The notes beneath the pieces are model-generated. The model was not told where the DNA came from, searched no databases, and saw only the letters and a program-made list of their open reading frames with translations. From Adiantum capillus-veneris (taxonomy: Eukaryota; Streptophyta; Polypodiopsida; Polypodiales; Pteridaceae), in the NCBI GenBank assembly GCA_014529385.2, contig CM043946.1, positions 39,813,558 to 39,877,557 of the forward strand: DNA of 64,000 bases, written 5' to 3'. A program made the position numbers and the translations under genes. This document shows positions 45,985 through 55,003 of this stretch, piece after piece (positions within the stretch are counted from its first letter, which is position 1; each line of letters opens with the position of its first letter).

Positions 45985-46518
45985 ACTATACACATGTCTT
46001 GAGGTGAGGTGTCTTTTATGGTTAGGTCAATGCTATTTTGTGTTAGTATGTTAGTCGTTAGTAATCACTAGAAAGTTAATGATATATTTACAATGGGTAG
46101 AATGGGGTGGATGGTTGAAGTAAGATGGTTGAATGAAGAGAGCAAATCCTTGTGATGGTGAAGCTTGAAGAAGTTTTGGACTTACTTGTGTAAGTTCTCA
46201 AAATGACTATCGATCTTCTTCTTCGTCTTCTCTTCTTTACGCCACCGCCGCCAAGGTTGATTATCGTGATGAAAATGCTAATTCCGTTGATGAGATCTTT
46301 TGATTTGCAGAGGTTAAGCATGGTACACATGCTGAATTTATGTATATATATAAGGAGTAAGATGGAATTGTACTTTGGAGATAATAGAGAGAGGCATAGA
46401 GATGGTGTATGTACATGGAGAGCTCATATGAGAGCTATGGGAGTAAGTGGGGAGGTTAATGGTGAAGAAGGTGAGAGAAACCATTGAATGTGCAGGTTTG
46501 AGTGAGGGATTGAGAGGA

Positions 46519-46569
<51 letters not shown>

Positions 46570-47629
46570 AGTGTGGAAAGAGGTGAGAGAAGACTATGGG
46601 CTACTTGTGAGAAAAGTGGGCAAACTGGGGTCCACTCAAAAAATCATATCTCACCGCTGGTAGCTCCAAAAATCATGAAAAAATTTGAGGTGATTATTCA
46701 AAGAGTGCGCTACATTTTCTCTTTTGACCACTACTCCAAATTCGGAGTGGAGATGGATATTAAAAATCCCACCAAAAGACCTGTTTTTTCTTCACAAAAA
46801 GTCTTCAGTGGCCCCCTCCTTTGTTGAATTTGTACAATGCATCCAAGAGTGAGCCCCTCCTTTGTCATATCATAATACAAAGCATCCAAGTTGCCCTTGA
46901 CACATGCATGGAGGAGGATTATTGGTGAATAAAGAAACATATACATGGTGGGACTAGTGTATGGACTATTCATGGACTTTAGCTCGATGAGCACATGGTG
47001 TTAGAATAATGAGTAAAAATAATAATAAAAATATGGAGGAGTTATGGATATGGAAAGATATTGAAATCATATGATATGGTCCCTCTTTGAATTATTTTGG
47101 GTGAAAGAGGAAAAGGTATGCAAGTAAATAATATAATAAACGTAACCAATGAGTAGAAATCAATTTTTTGTTTTCACGAGGGTGAGGGTGAAAATGTGGG
47201 AGTGATTTGTATAAAGGAAAAATATGAGGTTAGAGTATGTACATATTGGCAAAAATTATAATTATGGTGTAAGAGAATGAAAGAAGGTGTACATAGGTTT
47301 AATAAAGCACCCACCTAAGTAAAATATTTAAATAAAATACCAAAATAATTATAAAAAATCCCTATATTTAGGCCATATATACAATGAAATATTTACACAC
47401 AAAGAGGCCATAATATACTTTTATTTTTTATTTTATTTTTTATTTTTTTTGGCTCAACTAACCCAATGACTAGCTAGCTGAGGGTTTTTAAGAAGATATG
47501 GGAAAAGCCCCCTAACTCACACACGCCTATGTACAGTGAAATGGTAGGGATAGCCATAGAGTTTGGGTGAATTTGGTAGGGTGGAGTAATCTAGTATGGC
47601 AATTATGGAGAGCCGAAAAACGGCTATCA
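45771..47629 (-). repeat. region expected to hold the 3' LTR of the 47.6-55 kb element
   Basis: The minus strand begins TGATAGCCGTTTTTCGGC right after a purine tract at 47634-47645. Its end could not be located. It includes a TATA-like CCTTATATATATAC at about 46339-46352, (GA)n at 45948-45982 and (GT)n at 46520-46566. I could not match its start to sequence beyond 55.0 kb. Confidence 0.4.
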
Positions 47630-47633
47630 TTAG

Positions 47634-47645
47634 CCCTCCCCCCAG
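47634..47645 (-). other. polypurine tract
   Basis: TGGGGGGAGGGC on the minus strand just after the last coding frame (stop at 47659), where a gypsy PPT is expected. Confidence 0.7.
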
Positions 47646-47658
47646 GATGATGGTATAT

Positions 47659-48681
47659 TCATGTACCATCATAGAGCATCTTTTCCAAAGAGAGTGCTTC
47701 AGAGTCCTTGACGAGATTTTCATTGTTTGGCCACTCAGAATTTTGGCTGGAGTTACACTCATGCTTCATGTAACAATACTTACATGAGACAGCGGCCTTT
47801 GGACAGATCTTTGGTAGATCCTTTGGTAGAAGGCGACTCAAATAGGGCTTCAAGCGATACCCGTTTACCTTCCTGGAGTGCTCTTTACCATTCAAGTCCA
47901 TAAGCTGATAGTAACTAGAATTGAAAACCTTGCTTACTATGTATGGCCCTTGCCATCTAGTTTCAAACTTGGCATCAAAATGATTGTCAAGTCGATTGTC
48001 ATACCTTAGCACAAGCTCTCCTTCCTTGATGCCTTTGTCCTTCAGTTTCTTGTCGTGCGTTTCTTTCGCTTGTGTGGCTTTCCTCTTGTAGCACTCGTAT
48101 GCTGCTTCTCTTTTCCACTCAAGCTCCACTAAAGTAAGAAGTCGATCCATCCATACCTCCTGATCATCTTGTGCTCCTTTGCCATGACTTCGCATTGTTG
48201 GAATGTTTAGCTCAATTGGCTGTAAAGCCTCTTGACCATAGTCCAAGTGAAATGGTGTGAACTCCGTGGCTTCCCTATATGTGGTTCGATATGCCCACAA
48301 GGCACCATCCAAGAAGTCATCCCATAATTTTGTCTTGTTTTGCACCATCTTTCTAATGATTCCTGCAATGACACCATTAGCCTTCTCCACCAAACCATTT
48401 GACTGTGGGTAGTATGGTGTGCTATGACGATGTAGAATGTGAAGCTCTTCACAAACTTCTGTGAGCAAGCCCTTCCTAAACCCTGGACCATTATCAGAAA
48501 CAATCTCCAAAGGTGTGCCAAATCTGCAACAAATGTGAGTGTACACAAACTTGCTAACTGTCCTCTCATTCACTCTTGCCACACTTTGAGCTTCCACCCA
48601 CCTAGTCATATAGTCTACAGCCACTAGAATGTAGAGTTTACCATTTTTTGTCCAACACTGCTTGATCCACAGACAGCTCAT
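47659..48681 (-). CDS. second integrase (core and C-terminal domain), Tat-like
   Basis: An intact 340-residue frame. It enters the Ty3/gypsy integrase fold inside the core (KLYILVAVDYMTRWVEA) and shows the second catalytic Asp (IVSDNGPGF) and the Glu (NGLVEKANG), then ALWAYRTT and FTPFHLDYG. A C-terminal GPY/F module follows (KFETRWQGPYIV, KVNGYRLKPY). The N-terminal zinc domain and the first catalytic Asp segment (usually W.hDhhGP) are absent: the frame opens only four codons before its ATG. It overlaps the end of the preceding integrase by 44 nt in a different frame. By eye about half of aligned core residues match that integrase, so it is not a recent duplicate. Confidence 0.9.
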   Translation of the reverse strand: MSCLWIKQCWTKNGKLYILVAVDYMTRWVEAQSVARVNERTVSKFVYTHICCRFGTPLEIVSDNGPGFRKGLLTEVCEELHILHRHSTPYYPQSNGLVEKANGVIAGIIRKMVQNKTKLWDDFLDGALWAYRTTYREATEFTPFHLDYGQEALQPIELNIPTMRSHGKGAQDDQEVWMDRLLTLVELEWKREAAYECYKRKATQAKETHDKKLKDKGIKEGELVLRYDNRLDNHFDAKFETRWQGPYIVSKVFNSSYYQLMDLNGKEHSRKVNGYRLKPYLSRLLPKDLPKICPKAAVSCKYCYMKHECNSSQNSEWPNNENLVKDSEALSLEKMLYDGT

Positions 48682-49576
48682 CTTGCTCCACCATCATCAA
48701 TCTAGCATGATACAATTTAAGACGCAACCCATTTACCCTTAACTTATGTAGAACACCATCCAGGTCAGCCAGGTGATATGTGCCATTTGGAAAACACTCC
48801 ACTACCTTGAAAGGGCCTTCCCACTTAATTTGAAACTTCTTTTGGAAGGTGTTGTCCAGCTTACTATTGTAGCGCAAAACCAAGTCATGTTTCTTGATAC
48901 CCTTACTTTTAACCTTTTCATTTATCTTTGCCAAAGCCCTATCTTGCATCTGTCCATAATGTTCCAATGCACTCATCCTATCCAACTGAACCTCTTGTAG
49001 TTGTAAGAGCCTCTCTTCGAATGCATCACTAGGCGGCCCAAGCAACTTCTCTAACATCTTGACCGCAGGAAACTCTACTTCCACAGGCAATAGTGCTTCT
49101 TTTCCATACACCAAATGAAATGGAGTAAACCCTGTACCTGTCTTCACCGAAGTACGGTAAGCCCATAATGCACTAGGCAATTCCAAATCCCAATTCTTTC
49201 CTTGGTGCTCTGTCACTTTCGAAAGAATCTGTACCAACTCACCATTGAATCTTTCATTTAAGCCATTACACTGTGGGTAATAAGGAGTGGTATGTTGGTG
49301 CCTAATCTTCATCTTTGTGCATAAGAAGTCTAGCAGTTTAGCTCTAAATCCTGGCCCCTTATCTGAAAGTAGCTCTAATGGCACCCCAAACTTGCAACAT
49401 ATTTCATCATACACAAATTTTGCCACATCCTTTGCAGTGATCTGTTTTACTGCTATAGCCTCTGCCCATCTAGAAAGATAGTCCACTGCCGTCAAAATAT
49501 AGCTTTTGCCCCTGCTTGTGATAGGTAACGGGCCTATTGCATCAATCCCCCACTTTTCAAACACATCAAACGCCAT
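48638..49576 (-). CDS. first integrase, complete core and C-terminal domain
   Basis: 312 residues in frame with the upstream polyprotein after a single TGA. All catalytic positions are present: Asp in KWGIDAIGPLP, Asp in LLSDKGPGF, Glu in NGLNERFNG, followed by ALWAYRTS and FTPFHLVYG. The C-terminal GPY/F module reads FQIKWEGPFKVV and LRVNGLRLKLY. Its zinc domain is at the end of the upstream frame (HHWCRSCNRC near 49625). No chromodomain follows, as expected outside chromoviruses. The frame ends at TAA inside an A-rich GACAAAAAATGGTAA. Confidence 0.93.
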   Translation of the reverse strand: MAFDVFEKWGIDAIGPLPITSRGKSYILTAVDYLSRWAEAIAVKQITAKDVAKFVYDEICCKFGVPLELLSDKGPGFRAKLLDFLCTKMKIRHQHTTPYYPQCNGLNERFNGELVQILSKVTEHQGKNWDLELPSALWAYRTSVKTGTGFTPFHLVYGKEALLPVEVEFPAVKMLEKLLGPPSDAFEERLLQLQEVQLDRMSALEHYGQMQDRALAKINEKVKSKGIKKHDLVLRYNSKLDNTFQKKFQIKWEGPFKVVECFPNGTYHLADLDGVLHKLRVNGLRLKLYHARLMMVEQDELSVDQAVLDKKW

Positions 49577-49585
49577 AATGGTTTT

Positions 49586-50374
49586 TCATAGCTCTGGCTT
49601 CAACACTCTCTTCCCAAACGCTTGACACCTATTGCAAGACCTACACCAATGGTGAACATCCTTGTGCAAACTAGGCCATACATACCCCTCTTGCAAAATC
49701 TTATGCAAGGTGATCTTTAGAGCAAAATGGCCACCACATGCGCCTTCATGATTCTCTTCCAACACTCTGTAAAGCTCCTCCCGCCAAGGTACACATCTCA
49801 ACACGAGATCAGCCCCTTTCATGTATAAGACATCACCAATCAATTTGTACCTGTATGCTCTACGCACAAAGCCATACTTCTTAGACTTCTGAATCTCCTT
49901 TGGAATGATTCCTGTTAGCAAAAACTCCTCTTCTTGAGCCAAACTTTCCCGGCCATGATAAAGAGGTAAATTGGTCCTCAACACGAATAGCTCCCCAATC
50001 ATGCCTTGAGCTGCTTCATATGCCTCTCCATTTAGAGCACGTTCAATGTGTCTGATGCTCCATGCTTCGAACTTTTTTAACAGGCCTTTAATTCTGAAGC
50101 ACATTTCCTTCAATGAGGTGCTCTTGCTCTTCCACACACCCAGCACTTGCTTCACCACTAACAAGGCATCACCTTTTATGCTCAACCTTCGAACCCCATG
50201 CTTCAAACAAATGTGTAATCCGGCTTCCAATGTAGCATATTCAGCCTCATTGTTACTATGCGCATCCAATTTGAACCCTCTCTTGCATACTAGCTTCCCC
50301 TCTGGATCATAAAGTGCTATACCCCCTGAAGCTGCATCATGGCTCTTTCTGTATGAACCATCAAAGAACAACAC
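49586..50374 (-). CDS. archaeal-type RNase H and integrase zinc domain
   Basis: 262 residues, in frame with RT across a TAG. Residues 1-130 are a second RNase H of the archaeal/plant type (FFDGSYRK, SNNEAEYATLEAGL, IKGDALLVVKQVLG). The usual last Asp (N.EAD.LA) reads NGEAYEAA, Asp to Tyr. Residues about 205-250 form the integrase HHCC zinc domain (NHEGACGGHF, HHWCRSCNRC). A dual RNase H is known from the Tat lineage of plant Ty3/gypsy elements, which this supports. It would degrade RNA in RNA-DNA hybrids during element replication. Confidence 0.88.
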   Translation of the reverse strand: MLFFDGSYRKSHDAASGGIALYDPEGKLVCKRGFKLDAHSNNEAEYATLEAGLHICLKHGVRRLSIKGDALLVVKQVLGVWKSKSTSLKEMCFRIKGLLKKFEAWSIRHIERALNGEAYEAAQGMIGELFVLRTNLPLYHGRESLAQEEEFLLTGIIPKEIQKSKKYGFVRRAYRYKLIGDVLYMKGADLVLRCVPWREELYRVLEENHEGACGGHFALKITLHKILQEGYVWPSLHKDVHHWCRSCNRCQAFGKRVLKPEL

Positions 50375-50389
50375 ATGTGCATTGCTGAT

Positions 50390-51730
50390 CTATGGCACTT
50401 CTTCAACTACCTTTCTCACCACCTCTTCCTTAACAATAAGGGGATTCTCCTTGTAGGTCAACAAATCAGCTAGGGTATCCCTTGTACTATCTTCCACTAG
50501 AAAAGAGAACTCAAACTCTTGCAGCTCAATTACCCATTTCTTCACCACATTTGACATGTTAGTACCATTAATTAACTGTGGCAAAAAGGCATAACTCGTC
50601 AAGAAAACAAAAGGCCGTGGTAGCAAGTAATGACGAAATCGTCGACAAGCAAATATTACACTGGCCATCACTAGCTCTACTTCCGATAACTTTCTCTCCG
50701 CTACCAACTTCACTCGACTTGCACAATACACTGGCCTCATATAATGGCTGCCCTTCCCCTTTTGCAATAGCATGGCTCCAATGGCATCATCCCCTACTGA
50801 TGGATTTACATAAAAAACTTTCTCCCAATCAGGAGCCTGCATGGCTGACAACCCCCCTAACACCTCTTTCACCTCTTGAAACACTTCTTCACACTTGTCA
50901 TCCCATTGCAATGGATCATGCTTTGCCGCTTGCTGTAATGGATAAAGAAGCTGCGAAGACAATGGAATAAACCGTGCCATGTACTTCACTTTGTGTAAAA
51001 AGGTTTCCAATTGCTTCGTACTCATAAGTGATGGAAGAAGAATAATAGACTTCACCTTATCTGGATCAGTCTCAATGCCATTTTCTGACACCATATGGCC
51101 CAATAACTTCACCCTTGGCTGTGCTAGATGACATTTCTTTGGATTTAGTTGTCCTCCACATTCATCATATCGAGCCAATACCATCTGCAGCTTCTCATGG
51201 TGTTCAGCCCTACTGCTATAGACACAGAAGTCATCCATAAAAGCTTTAACACAACTACCAATGAATGGTTCCAACACCCAATTCGCTCTCTCTTGATAGA
51301 AGGAAGGTCCATTTGACAACCCAAATGGCAATACTGTGTAGCAATAGCAGCCCCATGGCGTAATAAAAGTGGTCTTTGTGCGGTCTTTAAGAGCAATCTT
51401 CAATTGAAAATAGCCTGAAAAACCATCACACACACTGTACCTCTCATAACCTGCCACTGAATCCAAGATCTGATCGATGAATGGAAGAGGATATGGGTTC
51501 TTCTTAGTGGTTGCGTTTAAAGGCTTAAAATCTACACAAATCCTCCACTTCCCATCCTTCTTTGGACTAACTACTACTGGACTCACCCATTCTGTGGTCT
51601 CCACAGGGACTATGAACCCTGCCTTCAACAACTTGTCCACCTCTTCTCGCAAGGCTTCCATTTTCTCTTGACCCATCCTTCTTAGCCTTTGCCGCATTGG
51701 CTTAGCACCTTCTTTCAGCTCTATATGCAT
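50390..51730 (-). CDS. reverse transcriptase and degenerate gypsy RNase H
   Basis: 446 residues, in frame with gag-protease across one TAG (position 51761). RT motifs are WRICVDFKPLN, CDGFSGYFQL, LPFGLSNGPSFYQ and the active site FMDD (residues 164-167), then LLGHMVSENGI. Residues about 305-440 are the ordinary gypsy RNase H. It reads FYVNPSVGDDAIGAML where TDAS is usual (Asp to Asn) and FLTSYAFL where TDH is usual (Asp to Ser), so its catalytic centre is lost. That fits a connection-like role once a second RNase H was acquired. RT itself looks intact. Confidence 0.93.
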   Translation of the reverse strand: MHIELKEGAKPMRQRLRRMGQEKMEALREEVDKLLKAGFIVPVETTEWVSPVVVSPKKDGKWRICVDFKPLNATTKKNPYPLPFIDQILDSVAGYERYSVCDGFSGYFQLKIALKDRTKTTFITPWGCYCYTVLPFGLSNGPSFYQERANWVLEPFIGSCVKAFMDDFCVYSSRAEHHEKLQMVLARYDECGGQLNPKKCHLAQPRVKLLGHMVSENGIETDPDKVKSIILLPSLMSTKQLETFLHKVKYMARFIPLSSQLLYPLQQAAKHDPLQWDDKCEEVFQEVKEVLGGLSAMQAPDWEKVFYVNPSVGDDAIGAMLLQKGKGSHYMRPVYCASRVKLVAERKLSEVELVMASVIFACRRFRHYLLPRPFVFLTSYAFLPQLINGTNMSNVVKKWVIELQEFEFSFLVEDSTRDTLADLLTYKENPLIVKEEVVRKVVEEVP

Positions 51731-51760
51731 CTCTTCGCCCTTGAACCCTCTGATCTCTTC

Positions 51761-53992
51761 CTATGAAGTAATGAACAAATCAGGAAAACTAGCCAGCATG
51801 TGCAAATATATATCCTTCTCCATAGCTGAGAGGTCTCCACTAATCATTTGTGTCATTAATTCCTGCTTCTTTGACAACTCAACCTTGGTTTGCATCAGCC
51901 CTTCAATCACTTCATAAGGCCCTTCACTTTCATCTTCAACTTCATTCGCAAATGCGACTAAACCACACTCCTGGATTTCTTTATCCATCAAAAGAAATGC
52001 AACATCAGCATCCTCATCACTGTTGGTAGTGCTATCACTGTCCTCATCTGTCACCGTGGAAGAGTCTTCATCACTAGACTCATCCTCATCTTCATAAAGC
52101 TCCTCTAATCGTTTCCTTGTGTCCATATTATAAAGCTTCTTGGTACCTGTCTTTCCATAGAGGCTAATCGTACCATGTCGCCAATCTTGAACAGCTCCCA
52201 CTGCACGTAACCATGGTCTGCCCAATATAATAGGATATGCTCCCAACCCTGCTGGCATCACATGAAAATCAACCACTGCCTTTGCATCATATGCCTCCAC
52301 TTCTAAGCTCTTTACAACACCCAAGCATTTTACTTTTTGATGGTTTGCCAATCTGATCCGAAAACCTGACACCCCAGCCACTGTGAGACCCATCTTCTCA
52401 ACGCATGAGTGTGTTATGATGCATATTTGGGCTCCGCCATCCACATAACCTTGTCCCAAAATTTTCCTTTTATGCCACACATCTACTATTGGACAAATGT
52501 CTGGTAGCTCATCCATTGCCAACACCTTTACTGAACCTCTCTCTGGCTCTTTCTCCATTGGGTTAACCATCCTCTTCCACTGTCGCTTTAGCTTAGGCAC
52601 CATCTCTATAAGCTGTCCAAAAGTAACATCTGCCTTCCTGCTCGTCAGATCCTCCTTCAAGTCATAGCTTAATTGCCCATCCCCTAGTGGAAAATCTGAA
52701 GCATGAAACTTTCGATGAGCTCTTCTTTTCCTCTTGGCCTTGACATCCTCGCCTTCATGGCTCTTTCCTTTCTTCTTACTAGGACCTGGGGCACTTCTTC
52801 CTTCCTTATCCTCTGTGGTCCTCTTTCCAATAGGCATCACTAATGTATCCTCTAGCTTTGATGCCTTCTCCAAGGTGACTACAATTAGCACTTTTGTCTT
52901 TCCCTTTTCCTCCTGGGTCAGTCCACTGGTTCCTTCGTCTCCCTTAATTTCGATGCCATAATCATTTGACCTAGTTAGCACCTGTCTTGGCAATGGATAC
53001 ATGTCTCCCCCCATCCTTGGTGGCTTATCACATTGCGGGCTGATGTGACCCAACTCTCCACAATTATAACATGTGGGCGTCTGCCTCCAAAACCTACCAT
53101 TGCTTTGTCCAACACCATTCCTAGGCCTTTCTTCACCTCCTGGCTGATTTGCAAACCTCCCTCGACCTCGATTATTTCCCACTTGACCTAGCATGTTTAG
53201 GCTGAGATTCTTCATCAAATCTACCATTTGCCTCATGTCTTGCCTTAGCCCATCATCTTGCACTGCTATAGTGACCACTGCTGGCATAACCTGAGTAGTA
53301 ACAGGAACTACTGGTTCATGATGAACCCCTGACATGCGCCCTTGTAAAGACTCTATAGGTTGAAATTCAGACCTCATTGGCAAAGATTCCACCCCTAACT
53401 GGCTCATTTTCCTCAGCTTCCACTCTTTGTTCCTTGCTACCTCTAGTGCATCCTCATATGTCCTAGGCTTCTTTAGCTCCACTCTCCAACGTATATTCTC
53501 CCAAAGACCAGCCAAGAACCTGTCCTTCTTCATCATGTCAGGCGGGGGTACCTGTGGTGCTAAAGCCTTGCACATTCGCTCCCATGCCAATGAAAACTTA
53601 CGTATGTACGCATCTACTGGCTCACCTTCCTTTTGCACCAAAGCCTGTACTTCTTGCCACACCTTGTCAGGATCTTCTATCTTCACAAACTCCACTTCCA
53701 ACCCATGTCGTAGATTGTCCCAACTCAACCTTACAGGTGGATCAGCCACACGCAACTCCTCTTCAAATGCTTTAGACCAAACTCGTGCATCACTCTTCAA
53801 ACAAATTTGGAGAAGGCGTAACATTTGCATAGGGTCATGAATCTGGTTGCTAATGCAAGCAACCTCCATCTTTTCCAAAAATTCTTCCACATCTTCATCA
53901 CTTCTTCCATGAAACTCTGGATAAGAGAAAGCCATGGCTACCCAAATTACGATGCTTTGAGAACCCCTTCGAACACACGTGCAAGAACCCAA
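51761..53992 (-). CDS. Gag-protease polyprotein, Tat-like Ty3/gypsy element
   Basis: A 743-residue frame; the likely start is Met20 (about 53935, MAFSYPEFHG). Residues 20-200 are retrotransposon gag (WDNLRHGLEVEF, YIRKFSLAWERM, RFLAGLWENIRWRV). A CCHC zinc knuckle (CYNCGELGHISPQC) is at 308-321, and a very basic stretch is near 406-428. The retropepsin-like domain is at about 505-600 with active site YVDGGAQ, where D-S/T-G is usual, and ILGRPWL. Then comes a striking Asp/Glu/Ser run at 634-664 before the junction to RT. The frame has no internal stop over 2.2 kb, which argues the copy is fairly young or recently constrained. Confidence 0.92.
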   Translation of the reverse strand: MGSCTCVRRGSQSIVIWVAMAFSYPEFHGRSDEDVEEFLEKMEVACISNQIHDPMQMLRLLQICLKSDARVWSKAFEEELRVADPPVRLSWDNLRHGLEVEFVKIEDPDKVWQEVQALVQKEGEPVDAYIRKFSLAWERMCKALAPQVPPPDMMKKDRFLAGLWENIRWRVELKKPRTYEDALEVARNKEWKLRKMSQLGVESLPMRSEFQPIESLQGRMSGVHHEPVVPVTTQVMPAVVTIAVQDDGLRQDMRQMVDLMKNLSLNMLGQVGNNRGRGRFANQPGGEERPRNGVGQSNGRFWRQTPTCYNCGELGHISPQCDKPPRMGGDMYPLPRQVLTRSNDYGIEIKGDEGTSGLTQEEKGKTKVLIVVTLEKASKLEDTLVMPIGKRTTEDKEGRSAPGPSKKKGKSHEGEDVKAKRKRRAHRKFHASDFPLGDGQLSYDLKEDLTSRKADVTFGQLIEMVPKLKRQWKRMVNPMEKEPERGSVKVLAMDELPDICPIVDVWHKRKILGQGYVDGGAQICIITHSCVEKMGLTVAGVSGFRIRLANHQKVKCLGVVKSLEVEAYDAKAVVDFHVMPAGLGAYPIILGRPWLRAVGAVQDWRHGTISLYGKTGTKKLYNMDTRKRLEELYEDEDESSDEDSSTVTDEDSDSTTNSDEDADVAFLLMDKEIQECGLVAFANEVEDESEGPYEVIEGLMQTKVELSKKQELMTQMISGDLSAMEKDIYLHMLASFPDLFITS

Positions 53993-54979
53993 AACTTTTC
54001 ACTACCCAATCCCCAGAAACTTCAATGGAGCTCAGCTTTAGATAAGGACAAACACATGCACATCAAATGAGTTTTCATAGTTAATCATCGGAATGACAAC
54101 AGGCAAAGGACATTCCAGGATCTCTCTCAATCTTCTTGGCCCAAACATAAAGACTATGCGCTGCTGGAAAAATATCTTCCTGGACACATGAACATTAATC
54201 TGAATTCTTTGAGTTAAATGAAAAGGAGTGAACTGAGGGCCATTTTGATCATCCATCAAAGCCAACCATGAAGCTCCCAAGAAGGCACACCTGACTCAAC
54301 CTCTGATTTTTGCCAAAATTTCAGCAGCATAACAGCATAAATGGCTCAAAAGACCAAGAAACCAGCCATCATAACTTGGAAAAATTTTGACAGAGTTTCC
54401 CTAGAAGTAGAGCAGTAGGAACCCAAAATATAGACTGTATATGTATGCATAAACTGCCAACAATAGAACTCAAGCATCAAGTAGGACTCACTAGTACATA
54501 GCCTATGGCGAGGTCACAAAAAGGGTGCTCCAGCTACCTGTATCACCGAAAGGATCTCTACATTTGAGAATCCCCCAGCTGAATAAAAACCTCACGCTAT
54601 CGACCCTCACACGAAGGCTAATGCAAATCGCGTATAGTCAAGTCTCAGAAATGACTATCTTTCATACCAAGTCTCAGAAATGGCTGGGACTGCCAAATAC
54701 AACCAAGTATGGCTCCACAAATGCGTACAATGGCAGTTTCCACAAGTAACGTACAATCCAGCAGACAATGCGCTCAAATAGGCGCCAAGTGATGCATACC
54801 CACAACAACTGCAAGTGACATCACTGCTAGTATATCACTGTACTCCAGCTATCTGTACCTGTGTGAATCACTTGTACCTGTACCTGTCCCTATAACCTGT
54901 AACCTGTAATCTGCAACCTGTAACCTGTAATTCCGAATCTCGAAGCTTGAAGCTCGAAGCAGAAGGTACTCGAAGAAGA
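53993..54979. other. element leader and short minisatellite
   Basis: No coding motif. At about 54855-54932 an imperfect short repeat of TAACCTGTAACCTGTAATC type occurs. An Ala-Lys-style codon pattern is not seen on either strand. Confidence 0.5.
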
Positions 54980-54997
54980 TCCTCAGTGGGGGCACCA
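54980..54997 (-). promoter_or_regulatory. candidate primer binding site
   Basis: Minus strand TGGTGCCCCCACTGAGGA, upstream of gag by about 1 kb, has the form of a tRNA 3'-end complement. The next bases toward the LTR are TTTTC, then CACA at 55004. I cannot name the tRNA. Confidence 0.45.
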
Positions 54998-55003
54998 AAA
55001 GAA

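Larger units (their letters stand above)
47634..55003 (-). mobile_element. Tat-like Ty3/gypsy element with two integrase regions
   Basis: Minus-strand order: candidate primer site (54997-54980), ~1 kb leader, gag-protease, RT, gypsy RNase H, archaeal RNase H, integrase 1, integrase 2, PPT. From 53935 to 48638 all domains are in one frame, interrupted only by TAG (51761), TAG (50390) and TGA (49586). Integrase 2 is in another frame. The LTRs could not be paired, which would follow if the 5' and 3' parts come from different elements. Confidence 0.8.

Noticed and set aside
50578-50970. Plus-strand 130-codon frame
   Set aside because: Antisense shadow of the RT/RNase H frame.
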